The notes: a model not told the origin generated them from the letters alone. 64,000 nt of DNA from an uncultured Gemmataceae bacterium (GCA_937923405.1 CALDUY010000002.1:372001-436000), one strand, 5' to 3'; shown: positions 44,459 to 53,716, counted from the stretch's first letter. Numbers and translations: made by a program.

Positions 44459-44459
44459 T

Positions 44460-46016
44460 CTAGGAATCCGATGATTTGGTCGGCTTGCGGAGCGGCTTGC
44501 CGGCCAATTTGCCGGTTGCTTTCCCCTCGTCGATAGCCAGGGTGCCATTGACGAAGAGATATTGCACGCCTGTGGCATACTGGTGGGGGTTGTCATACGT
44601 TGCCGTGTCACGAAACGTCGTGGGATCGAAGACAACGAGATCGGCATAACTGCCCACCTGGAGATTGCCTCGCTCTTTCAGGCCGAGGATCTCCGCGGGT
44701 AAGCCCGTCGCGCTGCGAATGGCGTGCTCTAGCGAGATGATCTTGTCTTCCAGCGCATAGCGTCCAATCTTGCGCGGAAAAGTGCCGTAACTTCGTGGGT
44801 GAGGCACGGTGGAACTGGGCACCTGACTAGAACCATCGCTAGCGGTGGCGACAAACGGTTGTTTCATGAGGAGTCGAACATCTTCTTCGCTCATGCCGAA
44901 ATTGACGATCTGGGCCCCGCCATTGGCTTCAATCTCTAAAACGATCTCTAATAGGTCTTTTTCCGCCTCCTGAGCAATGGTCGCTAGATCCTTACCTTGC
45001 CAGGAACGATTCGGGGCATAGCGAGCGATGCGAATGGCGGCTCCGTTGTCGCGAGCCTTGAGCGAGTTAGCGATGGCCTTGCGGATAGTAGGGCCGAGGT
45101 CGGGATCAGCGAGGCGGTTCTGAAAATCTTCCGCCGTGCCTTCTCGCCAGCGAGTCGGAATAACCGTGGCCGCCAGAGAGGTGCTGCTAGCCGTGTAGGG
45201 GTACTGATCGGCGGTGACAATCTGACCGGCTTTTCGCGCAGCCGCGATGGCCGCCACGATGTCCGCAGATTTACCCCAGGCTCGCCGACCTGACGCCTTA
45301 AGATGCGAAAGGTGGACCGGCAATCCCGCTTCTTTACCGATGCGGAGCGCTTCGTCGATCGCGGTGAGAACTCCAGCTCCCTCATCGCGGATGTGACTGG
45401 CGTAGAGGCCGCCCTGTTTTGCAATCACTTTGGACAGGGCGATCAATTCCTCAGTCTTGGCATAGCTACCTGGAGTGTAGATCAATCCCGTTGCCATGCC
45501 CCACGCCCCGTCCTTCATGCCTTGTTCAAGGATCGCCTCCATCTTGGCCAACTCCGCCGCCGAGGGTTCCCGGTTGGCGTTGCCCATGACCTGTCTCCGC
45601 ACGGTATTATGCGGCATCAGATGAATGACGTTGCTGCCGACTCCGTTCTTCTCCAGCGCGGCAAAGTATTTGGCTACGTCGCTGGGACCGGCACCGCAAT
45701 TGCCCGTCACCACGGTAGTAACCCCCTGGTAGAGAAACGACAGGTTGGCTCGGGTTGCTTTGTTCTGAAGCGGGTAATCCGAGTGCGAGTGCAGATCGAT
45801 GAATCCGGGGGCGAGAATTAGACCTTTGCCGTCGATGACTCGAGGTTGGCCAGCGATCTCGAACGAACCGACAGCAACAATTCGCTCGCCACGAATAGCC
45901 ACGTCGCCGACCACTCCAGGCTTGCCGCTGCCATCGTGTAAGGTGGCTCCGCGAACCACAACCTCGGCTTCGATCGGAGCGGCAGCGAACAGTAGTACAA
46001 GGACGTAGCTGGTCAT
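44460..46016 (-). CDS. N-acyl-D-amino-acid deacylase / D-aminoacylase (amidohydrolase)
   Basis: The 518-residue enzyme removes the acyl group from N-acyl-D-amino acids or related peptides. It starts with a short hydrophobic segment (MTSYVLVLLFAAAPIEAE) that may be a signal peptide. It has the amidohydrolase HxH motif (FIDLHSHSDYP, His76 and His78), the Cys ligand of D-aminoacylases (TGNCGAGPS, Cys107), HLSHLKASG, and FVATASDGSS with the catalytic Asp. The length is normal. A GAGG seven bases before the ATG supports the start. The leader region holds a strong minus-strand terminator-like hairpin 180 bases upstream. Confidence 0.9.
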   Translation of the reverse strand: MTSYVLVLLFAAAPIEAEVVVRGATLHDGSGKPGVVGDVAIRGERIVAVGSFEIAGQPRVIDGKGLILAPGFIDLHSHSDYPLQNKATRANLSFLYQGVTTVVTGNCGAGPSDVAKYFAALEKNGVGSNVIHLMPHNTVRRQVMGNANREPSAAELAKMEAILEQGMKDGAWGMATGLIYTPGSYAKTEELIALSKVIAKQGGLYASHIRDEGAGVLTAIDEALRIGKEAGLPVHLSHLKASGRRAWGKSADIVAAIAAARKAGQIVTADQYPYTASSTSLAATVIPTRWREGTAEDFQNRLADPDLGPTIRKAIANSLKARDNGAAIRIARYAPNRSWQGKDLATIAQEAEKDLLEIVLEIEANGGAQIVNFGMSEEDVRLLMKQPFVATASDGSSQVPSSTVPHPRSYGTFPRKIGRYALEDKIISLEHAIRSATGLPAEILGLKERGNLQVGSYADLVVFDPTTFRDTATYDNPHQYATGVQYLFVNGTLAIDEGKATGKLAGKPLRKPTKSSDS

Positions 46017-46368
46017 AGTAGCACCTCAACCGAGTACATCGGGGATGAGTAGTTCGGAAGTATCAAGCCTGCGGGACTTACCGAGAAGTGTAGTCAGCGA
46101 AGGAGAATCGTCGAAGGCGGTGAGGAGCGATTCTACTCAGATTGACAGTGACGAGAGACTGAACTTGTTCCTAACGAGGCATCGAGCTATGCAAACAAAA
46201 AAGGGACGGTGACGCAGCCTTGCATCACCGTCCGCTTTCGAGGTAGGTGTGGGTTCCGGGTGTCGATCTTAGGCCAGCTCAGCTATCCAGGCTTTACTGA
46301 CCTCCTCTGCTTCTCTCATCGACCAGCCTCATCTACCCACTTGAGCGAATCTCGCGGAAGGAGCCGCC
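46017..46368. other. Divergent intergenic region, 352 bases
   Basis: This region separates the D-aminoacylase (minus) and vWA (plus) genes. It holds the hairpin described at 46197-46233. No convincing gene was seen; a plus-strand 91-codon frame from 46209 begins in the hairpin and overlaps the vWA gene, so I reject it. Promoters for both genes are expected here but no clear pair was found. Confidence 0.5.
46197..46233 (-). terminator. Intrinsic terminator-like hairpin on the minus strand
   Basis: Read on the minus strand, GGACGGTGA pairs with TCACCGTCC (plus-strand 46204-46212 and 46225-46233), with an inner TGC/GCA pair set and a four-base loop. It is followed by CCC and six T bases (A-run at 46197-46202 on the plus strand). 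This is a textbook factor-independent terminator, lying 180 bases before the D-aminoacylase start and pointing toward it. Confidence 0.7.
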
Positions 46369-47265
46369 ATGCGTCGACTCGCTCTGTCTTTGTGCCTATC
46401 GCTATTTGGGCATTTGTTGCTTCTGGGACTGGTGCTGCTACTGCGGGAGCGAACTCCGAGCAAATTCACGTTCTCCGGAACTGAGGACGGGCGGGGGTTG
46501 CGGCTCAGTCTCGGCAGTAGTGCGGCTCCACGTCCACCCGCGAAGCTGCCGCCGTTGATGCCCGACGAGCAAGAGTGGAACATCGATCTCGAACCACCTC
46601 GTCTGGTGGCGACAACGCAGAGTTCGCTACCCGCAGAACTGGTCGTTTCCACAGTGAAGAGGAGTACCAGCGACTCGGGAGAGCAACAAGCGGCAATTCA
46701 TCGCTTGGGAGGGAGCGGCATCGAGAGCAGCGGAGAAACCACTGCCTCGGGAGTAGGTTCGTCGCTGCTACCCGTCTCAGAACAGATAACAAAGATTGTC
46801 TATATCCTTGATCGCTCGATGAGTATGGGGCAACATGGCGTGTTGGATCGTGCCGTCAAGGAAATTCAGGCGAGTCTTCGGGCACTATCGCCACGGACTC
46901 GCTTTCAAGTGTTGGCTTACAATCGTCAAGTCACGCCATTGGTGCCGACGCCGAGCGGCCTTGCCCCAGCGGAATCCGGGCCGATCGCTGTTGCTTTGGC
47001 CGCACTGCGAGAGTTGACGCCAACTGGTCCGACGGATCACATCATGGCCCTGCGACGTGGTCTAGCTCTGCGGCCTGACGTGTTGTTTTTCCTCTCCGAC
47101 GCCGACCATCTCACCGACGAACAGGTACTAGCTGTGAGCCGAGAGAATCGCAGTGGAACGATCATCCACGTTATCGAACTGAGCTACGACACTGGCCCGC
47201 TGGATAGCGCGTTAGCTCGGTTGGCCTCTCTCAATCGCGGCACCTATCGCCGAGTCCGTCCCTGA
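46369..47265 (+). CDS. Membrane-anchored von Willebrand A-domain protein
   Basis: The 298-residue protein has an N-terminal membrane anchor (about residues 4-25, LALSLCLSLFGHLLLLGLVL), a flexible Pro/Ser/Gly linker to about residue 138, and a vWA domain. The metal-ion-dependent adhesion site DxSxS is present as DRSMSMG (148-153), and the Thr and Asp of later MIDAS loops seem present (GPTDHI, LSDADHL). It probably binds protein partners with a divalent cation. An AAGGAG lies a few bases before the ATG. It has no AAA+ partner nearby, and I do not link it to the MoxR locus 15 kb away. Confidence 0.82.
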   Translation: MRRLALSLCLSLFGHLLLLGLVLLLRERTPSKFTFSGTEDGRGLRLSLGSSAAPRPPAKLPPLMPDEQEWNIDLEPPRLVATTQSSLPAELVVSTVKRSTSDSGEQQAAIHRLGGSGIESSGETTASGVGSSLLPVSEQITKIVYILDRSMSMGQHGVLDRAVKEIQASLRALSPRTRFQVLAYNRQVTPLVPTPSGLAPAESGPIAVALAALRELTPTGPTDHIMALRRGLALRPDVLFFLSDADHLTDEQVLAVSRENRSGTIIHVIELSYDTGPLDSALARLASLNRGTYRRVRP

Positions 47266-47335
47266 CCCGGACAGAGTACGACAGATAAAATGAAACGCAA
47301 CACGCACTCTCTCCAGGCAGGGACAGGTTAGCGAT

Positions 47336-49552
47336 ATGAAGCGACTCCGAAGTGGCGGTGGTTGGGCAGCGATTCTCTACACTCTACGGATGGCCAACCG
47401 CGTCGGATGGTGGCAGTTGTGGCGGGCCATGCGATCTAAGAACGCTTGCAAGACCTGCGCTCTGGGCATGGGCGGACAGGCTGGCGGCATGCGCAACGAG
47501 GCCGGACACTGGCCCGAGGTCTGCAAAAAGTCGCTGCAAGCAATGGTTGCTGACATGCAGCGCGGCCTGGAACCGGCGTTCTTCGCCAAGTATTCCCTGG
47601 CTCAGCTACGCACCTTGTCTCCGCGTGAACTGGAATGGTGCGGTCGGCTCACTACCCCGCTCTACGCCGGTCCCGACGACACCCACTACCGCGTCGTCGA
47701 TTGGAATTTCGCCTTCGACCGCTTGACTCGTCAATTTCACCAGACTAAGCCGGAGCAGCATTTCTTCTATGCTTCGGGTCGCTCCTCCACCGAGGCAGGG
47801 TTTCTGCTGCAACTCTTTGCTCGTCTCTGGGGCACCAACTACGTCAACAACTGCTCGTACTACTGTCATCAGGCTTCCGGAGTCGGACTGGGGCAAGCGC
47901 TAGGAACCGGTACCGCCACAGTCACGCTCGACGATGTCGAGAAGACTGACTGTTTCCTCTTGTTGGGCGGCAATCCCGCGAGCAATCATCCTCGACTAAT
48001 GCGCACACTGATGATGATTCGACGCAACGGTGGCGAGGTCATCGTCATTAATCCGATGCGGGAAGTGGGGCTGGTCAACTTTCGCGTGCCTTCCGACGTG
48101 CGGTCACTGTTGTTCGGCAGCCCGATTGCTAGTCTCTATGTCCAGCCCCACATCGGTGGAGACATTGCCCTGTTGACCGGAGTGGCCAAAGAGTTGCTCG
48201 AACGCGGTGCGGTCGATCGGACCTTCATCGAGAACGCCACCGAAGGCTTCAACGAGTTTCAGGATCGTGTGAGGCGCTTTTCTTGGGACCAACTCACCCT
48301 CGCCGCTGGGGTCGATCGCGCTACGATGGCTCAGCTTGCCGATCGCTATGCCCGGGCACGCTCGGCGGTGTTTGGTTGGACCATGGGGATTACTCATCAT
48401 GAACACGGCGTCGAGAATGTTCGCGCCATCGTCAATCTGGCTTTGCTGCGCGGCATGGTCGGTCGGCCCCGCGCGGGGCTGCTACCCATTCGTGGACATA
48501 GCAACGTCCAGGCAATGGGATCCGTGGGGGTGATGCCGAGTTTAAGGCAGGAACTGTTCGACAATTTACAACATCATCTCGGCTGCGAACTGCCGCGTAG
48601 CCCCGGTCTGGACACGATGGGTTGCATGCAGGCGGCAGCGGCTGGTCGGCTGCGATCGGCATTGTGTCTGGGGGGAAATCTCTACGGAGCCAATCCCGAC
48701 TCTCAGTTCGCCCAGCAGGCGCTGGAGCAGCTCGATCTCATCACTTATCTGAGTACGACGTTGAACACCGGGCACGTTTGGGGCCGGGCACGGGAGACGC
48801 TGGTTCTGCCGGTGTTGGCCCGTGACGAGGAGCCGCAACCCACTACGCAGGAATCGATGTTCAACTACGTTCGGCTCTCGGACGGCGGACCGCGGCGGCT
48901 TCCGGGACCACTCTCGGAAGTCGAGATTCTCACCACCTTGGCCGATCGCGTGCTGGGGTCGAGTGGCCCCGTGAATTGGAATGAGATGTCTAAGCTCTGT
49001 CATGTCCGTGAAATGATTGCTCGAATCGTGCCGGGATGGCAACGCCTCGCCGAGATTGATCGCACTCGCCGCGAATTCACCATCTCGGGGCGTATCTTGC
49101 ATACGCCTCGGTTCGCCACTCCGACGGGCAAGGCTCACTTTGCCGCTCTTGAGTTACCCTCGCATCCCCTGGGCGAGCGAGAACTACTACTGATGACCGT
49201 GCGCTCCGAGGGCCAGTTCAACACGGTCGTTTATGAGGAGGAAGACATCTATCGTGGCCAGGAGCGCCGAGACGTCATTCTCATGAATCGCGCTGACATC
49301 GAGCGGCTGGGCTTGCATCCCGACCAACGAGTCACGGTTCGCAGTGCCACCGGCGTGATGCCCAACATTCTCGTTCGACCGTTTGAAGTACGCGCCGGCA
49401 ATGCGGTGATGTATTTTCCCGAAGCGAATGTCTTGGTCGCACGTCAGGTCGATCCTCAGTCAAAAACTCCGGCGTTCAAATCGGTTCGCATCACAATCGA
49501 AGCAGTCGAGTCCAGCACTCGGCGATCGTTGCCGGTACTCGCCGCTGGTTAA
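47336..49552 (+). CDS. FdhF/YdeP family molybdopterin oxidoreductase
   Basis: The 738-residue protein resembles the alpha subunit of formate dehydrogenase-like YdeP. A Cys cluster near the N-terminus (Cys38, Cys41 and Cys63 in ACKTCALGMGGQ..PEVCKKS) could bind an iron-sulfur cluster. The molybdenum-binding region follows, with NNCSYYCHQASG where Cys177 aligns with the Sec/Cys ligand of formate dehydrogenases. LLLGGNPASNHPRLMRTLMM and a C-terminal molybdopterin-dinucleotide domain (about 600-715) complete the fold. There is no Tat signal, so it is probably cytoplasmic. Known YdeP proteins are linked to acid tolerance; the substrate is unknown. No partner subunit is adjacent. Confidence 0.88.
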   Translation: MKRLRSGGGWAAILYTLRMANRVGWWQLWRAMRSKNACKTCALGMGGQAGGMRNEAGHWPEVCKKSLQAMVADMQRGLEPAFFAKYSLAQLRTLSPRELEWCGRLTTPLYAGPDDTHYRVVDWNFAFDRLTRQFHQTKPEQHFFYASGRSSTEAGFLLQLFARLWGTNYVNNCSYYCHQASGVGLGQALGTGTATVTLDDVEKTDCFLLLGGNPASNHPRLMRTLMMIRRNGGEVIVINPMREVGLVNFRVPSDVRSLLFGSPIASLYVQPHIGGDIALLTGVAKELLERGAVDRTFIENATEGFNEFQDRVRRFSWDQLTLAAGVDRATMAQLADRYARARSAVFGWTMGITHHEHGVENVRAIVNLALLRGMVGRPRAGLLPIRGHSNVQAMGSVGVMPSLRQELFDNLQHHLGCELPRSPGLDTMGCMQAAAAGRLRSALCLGGNLYGANPDSQFAQQALEQLDLITYLSTTLNTGHVWGRARETLVLPVLARDEEPQPTTQESMFNYVRLSDGGPRRLPGPLSEVEILTTLADRVLGSSGPVNWNEMSKLCHVREMIARIVPGWQRLAEIDRTRREFTISGRILHTPRFATPTGKAHFAALELPSHPLGERELLLMTVRSEGQFNTVVYEEEDIYRGQERRDVILMNRADIERLGLHPDQRVTVRSATGVMPNILVRPFEVRAGNAVMYFPEANVLVARQVDPQSKTPAFKSVRITIEAVESSTRRSLPVLAAG

Positions 49553-49689
49553 ATCGTGGTTGCCGGCTGTACACGATTTAGATAGGTCATTCCAGATGTA
49601 ATACAGAGCCACCGTCTCCTGATTCCGTCAAGATCCAGGCAAGGATTCTTCGCTGACTTACTCTGAACTATCCGCATGAGGGAAAACCG

Positions 49690-49944
49690 ATGGGAATTGT
49701 CTCCTGGTTGGTGTTAGGACTGATTGCCGGTGCCGTTGCTCGCTATCTTCTGCCCGACAAGGCTCCTCCTGGCTGGATCTGGACCATCGGGTTGGGCATC
49801 GTCGGCGCGCTGGTTGGTGGCTTCCTCGGATCCCGCTTGCTGGGTACCGGGGATGTGACCGGATTCGATCTCAACAGCATCGTGACTGCCATCGTCGGAG
49901 CTGTCATCTGCCTTCTGATTTATGATCGATTCTTGCGGAAATGA
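49690..49944 (+). CDS. GlsB/YeaQ/YmgE family stress-response membrane protein
   Basis: The 84-residue protein has three membrane segments with Gly-rich turns (GIVSWLVLGLIAGAVARYLL and GLGIVGALVGGFLGSRLL). This is the transglycosylase-associated family pattern, and the length is normal. Members are linked to general stress responses; the molecular role is unknown. Stops of this gene and the convergent gene are one base apart. Confidence 0.88.
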   Translation: MGIVSWLVLGLIAGAVARYLLPDKAPPGWIWTIGLGIVGALVGGFLGSRLLGTGDVTGFDLNSIVTAIVGAVICLLIYDRFLRK

Positions 49945-49945
49945 C

Positions 49946-50434
49946 CTAGAGGACAAAGCGTCCGATGAGCAACCCGCTGCCAAAGGCCAGGGCCAGCAGG
50001 ACGATCACGACAACCGTCAAAACCGTAACCCACTTCGGAGTTAGAAGAAGGCCTGATGCAGCGGGTGACAGACGAGGTAGCGGCGGAGGAACGACCACGT
50101 CGGACTGCATCGAGCTAGAAGAGGGCCGTGTCACCGGGGCAGGCATTTGTACTGCGCCACTTCGCGGACGAATTAGTTCGGATTGCCCAACTGCGCCCTG
50201 TAGCAGCTCCTCGAAATCATCTCGTTCAAACAGAGCCGGTGGTGCGGGGGAAGGGGATCCGCTGGATTCGTCCTGCTGTTCCGCCTGTACCACGTCCGGT
50301 TGTTGCGGCAGTTCATCCTCCAATGGAACCGTGACCTCGGCTCGACAGGTCGGGCAATGAACGGTCATCCCCGCCTTACGGCGTGAGATGCCGAGCAACT
50401 GGCGACAGTGCTGACAGCGAAATCGAATCGGCAT
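49946..50434 (-). CDS. Zinc-ribbon protein with C-terminal membrane segment
   Basis: The 162-residue protein starts with a zinc ribbon, FRCQHCRQLLGISRRKAGMT followed by VHCPTCRAEVTVP, with four Cys in CxxC pairs (about residues 7-30). A disordered Pro/Ser/Gln-rich linker of about 90 residues follows. A single membrane segment (VTVLTVVVIVLLALAFGSGL, about 134-155) ends the protein. Such zinc-ribbon/TM proteins are common in planctomycetes and of unknown function. It is convergent with the GlsB-like gene. Confidence 0.8.
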   Translation of the reverse strand: MPIRFRCQHCRQLLGISRRKAGMTVHCPTCRAEVTVPLEDELPQQPDVVQAEQQDESSGSPSPAPPALFERDDFEELLQGAVGQSELIRPRSGAVQMPAPVTRPSSSSMQSDVVVPPPLPRLSPAASGLLLTPKWVTVLTVVVIVLLALAFGSGLLIGRFVL

Positions 50435-50606
50435 GGGCGGGGGCTCCCGTGCGACAGCGGCACGCGCGTTCTAACTATTCTCTTATTGTTCAACTTCTCA
50501 GGCAGGGATGCAACAGGTCGCTTGACGGGAACCCCAGTCAAGGGGAACAATAAGGAAAACTATTCCAGGGAAGAGAAGGTCGCGTCGCCAACAGGAGCTG
50601 ATCCCC

Positions 50607-53012
50607 ATGAATCTAGCGTTGCGCTTCTCACTCGTTACCTGCGCTGTGATTGTTACTACTGCTCCAGTCCGTGCCGATCTGATTTTCCTCAACGACGGCT
50701 ATGTTCTTCAGGGGAGTGTCCGCCGGGAGACACGCGCGGAGTTCGATCCGGTCGGGCGCGATGTCATGCTGATTCCCAAGGGGTTCTTCACCATCGACGA
50801 CGGACCAAGACGGGTCTACTTTGCTCCTTCGCAGGTGCGGATCATCGAGCCGCTGCCCTCACCGGGAGAGGATCGATTGCTCAGCCACGGTGGCCGACTC
50901 ATCGTTAATCCTCGCGTCTTGCCGCCGCATTTGGGTGTGGTCGAAGAAGGGAAATGGAACCTCAAGAAGTGGGAGCGAGATTACTACTTTCGCTCTCCGG
51001 ATTCTCCGCGAGTGGCTCTGATCCAGGGATTGGCCACCCTTTCTCCTTATTATGCCCGGGTCGACGCCGTCACCAAGTACAAATGGAGTGCGGCCTATCT
51101 GACTCGTGAATGGGATCCTGATCTGGTGCTAGAGTTGCTCAAAAACAGCCCGCATCTGCAGGACCAACCGGCAGACAAGACGTTGGAAACCGTGGCTCGA
51201 CGCTTTCGTATTTGCGATTTTCTCGCCCAGGCTGGCTGGTACGATCACGCTCAGCGTGAACTCGATCGACTGTTGAAGGACTTTCCTGACCAGAAAGATC
51301 GAGTGGTCGTCGCGCAAACTCGACTGGATCGGGCGTGCACCAAGGAGGCATGGGAACAGATCAAGCACTGGTATCAGGCTGGGAGGCTTGTTGCTGTTCG
51401 CCGACGTATTGCTAACTTTCCTCTTCAACAAGCCAGCGACCGCATCCGCGCCGATTTAGCCGAATTAAAAGCAAAACTGGCCGCCTCCGCCGAGTTGCTC
51501 GCCGATACCTCTCAAGCTCTGCACGACACGCTTAAGGAAATGCCCAATGCTGCGGAGAGTCGATTGTTGGCCGACGCCGCTCAGGTGATTCTCGCGGAAT
51601 TGCATGAGGCTACCACTCCTCGACTCGACGCCTTTCTCGGACAGTATCGCGAAGCCCAGCGGCAAAAAGCTCAAGGGAAAAAACCTTCGCTGGGACCAGA
51701 GCAATTGCTCAGTCTGGCTGTGACGGGCTGGCTTTTGGGCAGTCCCTCGGCGGAAGCTCGCCCGGAAGCGGCCCTCAGTCTGTGGAAAACTCGCGACATG
51801 ATTCTTCAGTATCTAAACGAAACGAACGCGAGCGAGCGTCGTCGGCGAGTGGAGAAATATCTGGCCGAGATTTCCCCCAAAGTCGATTTCGATGAAATCG
51901 CACAGATGATTGCTCACCTGCCCCCTGCGGAACCGGCCAAGGACACGGGACCGGAAGCGGTCGAACGCGAGGTGGGGTCGTCTCGTCGGCCCACGTCGTA
52001 CTTGGTGAAACTTCCTCCGGAATATACGCATAACCGCGCGTATCCCCTGTTGATTGTTCTGCACGACGGCGAGGAAACGCCTGCCGACATGCTAGCACGC
52101 TTCGAGTATCACGCGGCCGAGCATGGCTACATTCTCGCTGCCCCGGCTTGGCGACATCCTCAGTCGAATCAGTATCACTACACCCAGCGCGAGCATGAAA
52201 CGGTTTTGAATGCTATTCGCGATCTGAAAAGACGCTATCAGATCGACTCCGATCGCGTCTTTTTGACTGGTCTGGGCGAAGGAGGCAAGATGGCGTTCGA
52301 CTTCGGCCTGGCCCATCCGGATCTGTTCGCAGGTGTGCTACCGATGGCTGCTGGACCCGACTACTATGCCAAACGCTGCTGGCGGAACGCCAACATTCTG
52401 CCGTTTTATGTCGTTAATGGCACTCGCGGGGCCGACAGTCAAAAGCTCCTCCGCGAGACCTTTGAAAACTGGGTCATGCGTTCCTATCCGGCTCTGTGGG
52501 TTGAATACAAGGGGCGCGGCACCGAATTTTTCTCCGCGGAATTACCGATGATGTTTGACTGGATGCGTCATCAGAAGCGGGCCTTTCCGTTGCGACAACT
52601 CGGCACCGATGGTAATGGCTCGCCGTTCGGCAATGAATTCTGCACTCTACGCGGCGAGGAGAATCGTTTCTACTGGCTGGAGCCGACTCACGTCAGTCCG
52701 CGAAATGTCGTCTATCCCGATCGCTGGTTGCCACAAACTTCCCCGGCGATGCTGACGGCTCGCGTCGAGCCAGTCGCCAACGAAATCACTATCAAATGTC
52801 AGGGAATCGTCGCCCTGACAGTCTGGATCGGTCGTAACTCCGCGGGACAGTATTTAGTCGATCTGGACAAACCCGTCAATATTCGGGTTGGTCTGCGTGG
52901 CATGTTCAACAATAAGGTCACACCGAGCCTGGCTGTTCTATTAGAGGATCTCTATCGTCGTGGGGATCGACAGCATCTGGTTGCCGCCAAGGTGGAACTG
53001 AACCTGCGTTAG
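50607..53012 (+). CDS. Exported large protein with degenerate alpha/beta-hydrolase domain
   Basis: The 801-residue protein begins with a signal peptide (MNLALRFSLVTCAVIVTTAP). Residues 30-440 form a region of unknown function, with helix-rich and disordered stretches. Residues 460-690 show an alpha/beta-hydrolase fold: PLLIVLHDGEETPADMLARF and IDSDRVFLTGLGEGGKMAFD. At the nucleophile elbow the expected Gly-x-Ser-x-Gly is GLGEG (555-559), with Gly557 where Ser should be. It is therefore unlikely to be an active serine hydrolase and may act as a binding protein. An AGGAG lies about nine bases before the ATG. The stop codon overlaps the left end of a repeat element. Confidence 0.78.
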   Translation: MNLALRFSLVTCAVIVTTAPVRADLIFLNDGYVLQGSVRRETRAEFDPVGRDVMLIPKGFFTIDDGPRRVYFAPSQVRIIEPLPSPGEDRLLSHGGRLIVNPRVLPPHLGVVEEGKWNLKKWERDYYFRSPDSPRVALIQGLATLSPYYARVDAVTKYKWSAAYLTREWDPDLVLELLKNSPHLQDQPADKTLETVARRFRICDFLAQAGWYDHAQRELDRLLKDFPDQKDRVVVAQTRLDRACTKEAWEQIKHWYQAGRLVAVRRRIANFPLQQASDRIRADLAELKAKLAASAELLADTSQALHDTLKEMPNAAESRLLADAAQVILAELHEATTPRLDAFLGQYREAQRQKAQGKKPSLGPEQLLSLAVTGWLLGSPSAEARPEAALSLWKTRDMILQYLNETNASERRRRVEKYLAEISPKVDFDEIAQMIAHLPPAEPAKDTGPEAVEREVGSSRRPTSYLVKLPPEYTHNRAYPLLIVLHDGEETPADMLARFEYHAAEHGYILAAPAWRHPQSNQYHYTQREHETVLNAIRDLKRRYQIDSDRVFLTGLGEGGKMAFDFGLAHPDLFAGVLPMAAGPDYYAKRCWRNANILPFYVVNGTRGADSQKLLRETFENWVMRSYPALWVEYKGRGTEFFSAELPMMFDWMRHQKRAFPLRQLGTDGNGSPFGNEFCTLRGEENRFYWLEPTHVSPRNVVYPDRWLPQTSPAMLTARVEPVANEITIKCQGIVALTVWIGRNSAGQYLVDLDKPVNIRVGLRGMFNNKVTPSLAVLLEDLYRRGDRQHLVAAKVELNLR

Positions 53013-53082
53013 AGCGCTTCTTAAACTGATGTAGCGGCAGGAGGGATGAAGCTGCTTTCGCAGGCTAAAGCTTGCGGCTACC
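53011..53082. repeat. Dispersed palindromic element, copy C (left part only)
   Basis: The copy starts with AGAGCGCT (53011-53018), then TGTAGCGGCAG, GGATGAAGCT and TTTCGCAGGCTAAAGCTTGC, and ends near GCGGCTAC (53075-53082). The right end AGCGCTCT is missing. Its first two bases are the last two of the TAG stop codon of the preceding gene. Shared segments with copies A and B make the relationship clear. Confidence 0.7.
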
Positions 53083-53161
53083 CATGAATCCGCCTGCGAT
53101 CTGCTTCACCATCTTGCGACGCGTACTAGAACATTGTTTTGCTCTGAACTCACTGGCCAGA

Positions 53162-53716
53162 TCAGCGTTGCCCTTCGTGGCAACGGGTGCAGGCCTTGTT
53201 AATGGTAGTTGCTGCGGTTTGCACTGCTTTGGGGTCGTTGGACTCGATCGCTTTGAGGAGTTCTCGCGAGGCACTCTGAACGGCATCCAGATCGCGTAGC
53301 CATTCCTTCTTCCCTCGTCCTTGAAACTCTTTAGTGGGAGCGAAGGCACGGCTGGCCTCGGCGAGAATCAAGTTGACGTGAGCGAGTTTCCGAAGTTCGT
53401 TCGCTTCGTGCTTGAGCGTTTCGGCACTGATCCCGTCTTCTTCCAAATCAATCAGACGCCGTTCCATCCGAACGCCTTTGGGGCCAAATCCGATCCCGCC
53501 CTGATCACGTTTGTTGTATAGTCGCATCACCGCGGCAATGGTGTTGAACTTCTTGCTCAGTTGGCGTGCCTCCGTGGTCACCTCCTTACCCTGCTGCGAT
53601 GCCGCCACGAGAGCCAGCACGTCCTTGACCACTTCTTTGGGCGCTTGGGCAACACTACTCAAGATGAAGGTTAAAAAAACAACCGCTTGCAGCCTGATGA
53701 TGCGGCTATTTGGCAT
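53162..53716 (-). CDS. Exported cytochrome c'-like protein with C-terminal CxxCH
   Basis: The 184-residue protein has a signal peptide (LQAVVFLTFILSSVAQA), then a four-helix region (about 25-165), and a single haem motif near the C-terminus (ACTRCHEGQR, CTRCH at 176-180). This layout matches cytochrome c'/c556 proteins, which bind gases or act as electron carriers. The physiological partner is unknown. An AGGAG about nine bases before the ATG supports the start. Confidence 0.8.
   Translation of the reverse strand: MPNSRIIRLQAVVFLTFILSSVAQAPKEVVKDVLALVAASQQGKEVTTEARQLSKKFNTIAAVMRLYNKRDQGGIGFGPKGVRMERRLIDLEEDGISAETLKHEANELRKLAHVNLILAEASRAFAPTKEFQGRGKKEWLRDLDAVQSASRELLKAIESNDPKAVQTAATTINKACTRCHEGQR

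Noticed and set aside
46369..47265. vWA protein as the missing partner of the MoxR/FtsH operon
   Set aside because: It is about 15 kb away, on the other strand, membrane-anchored and outside the operon; no evidence links them.
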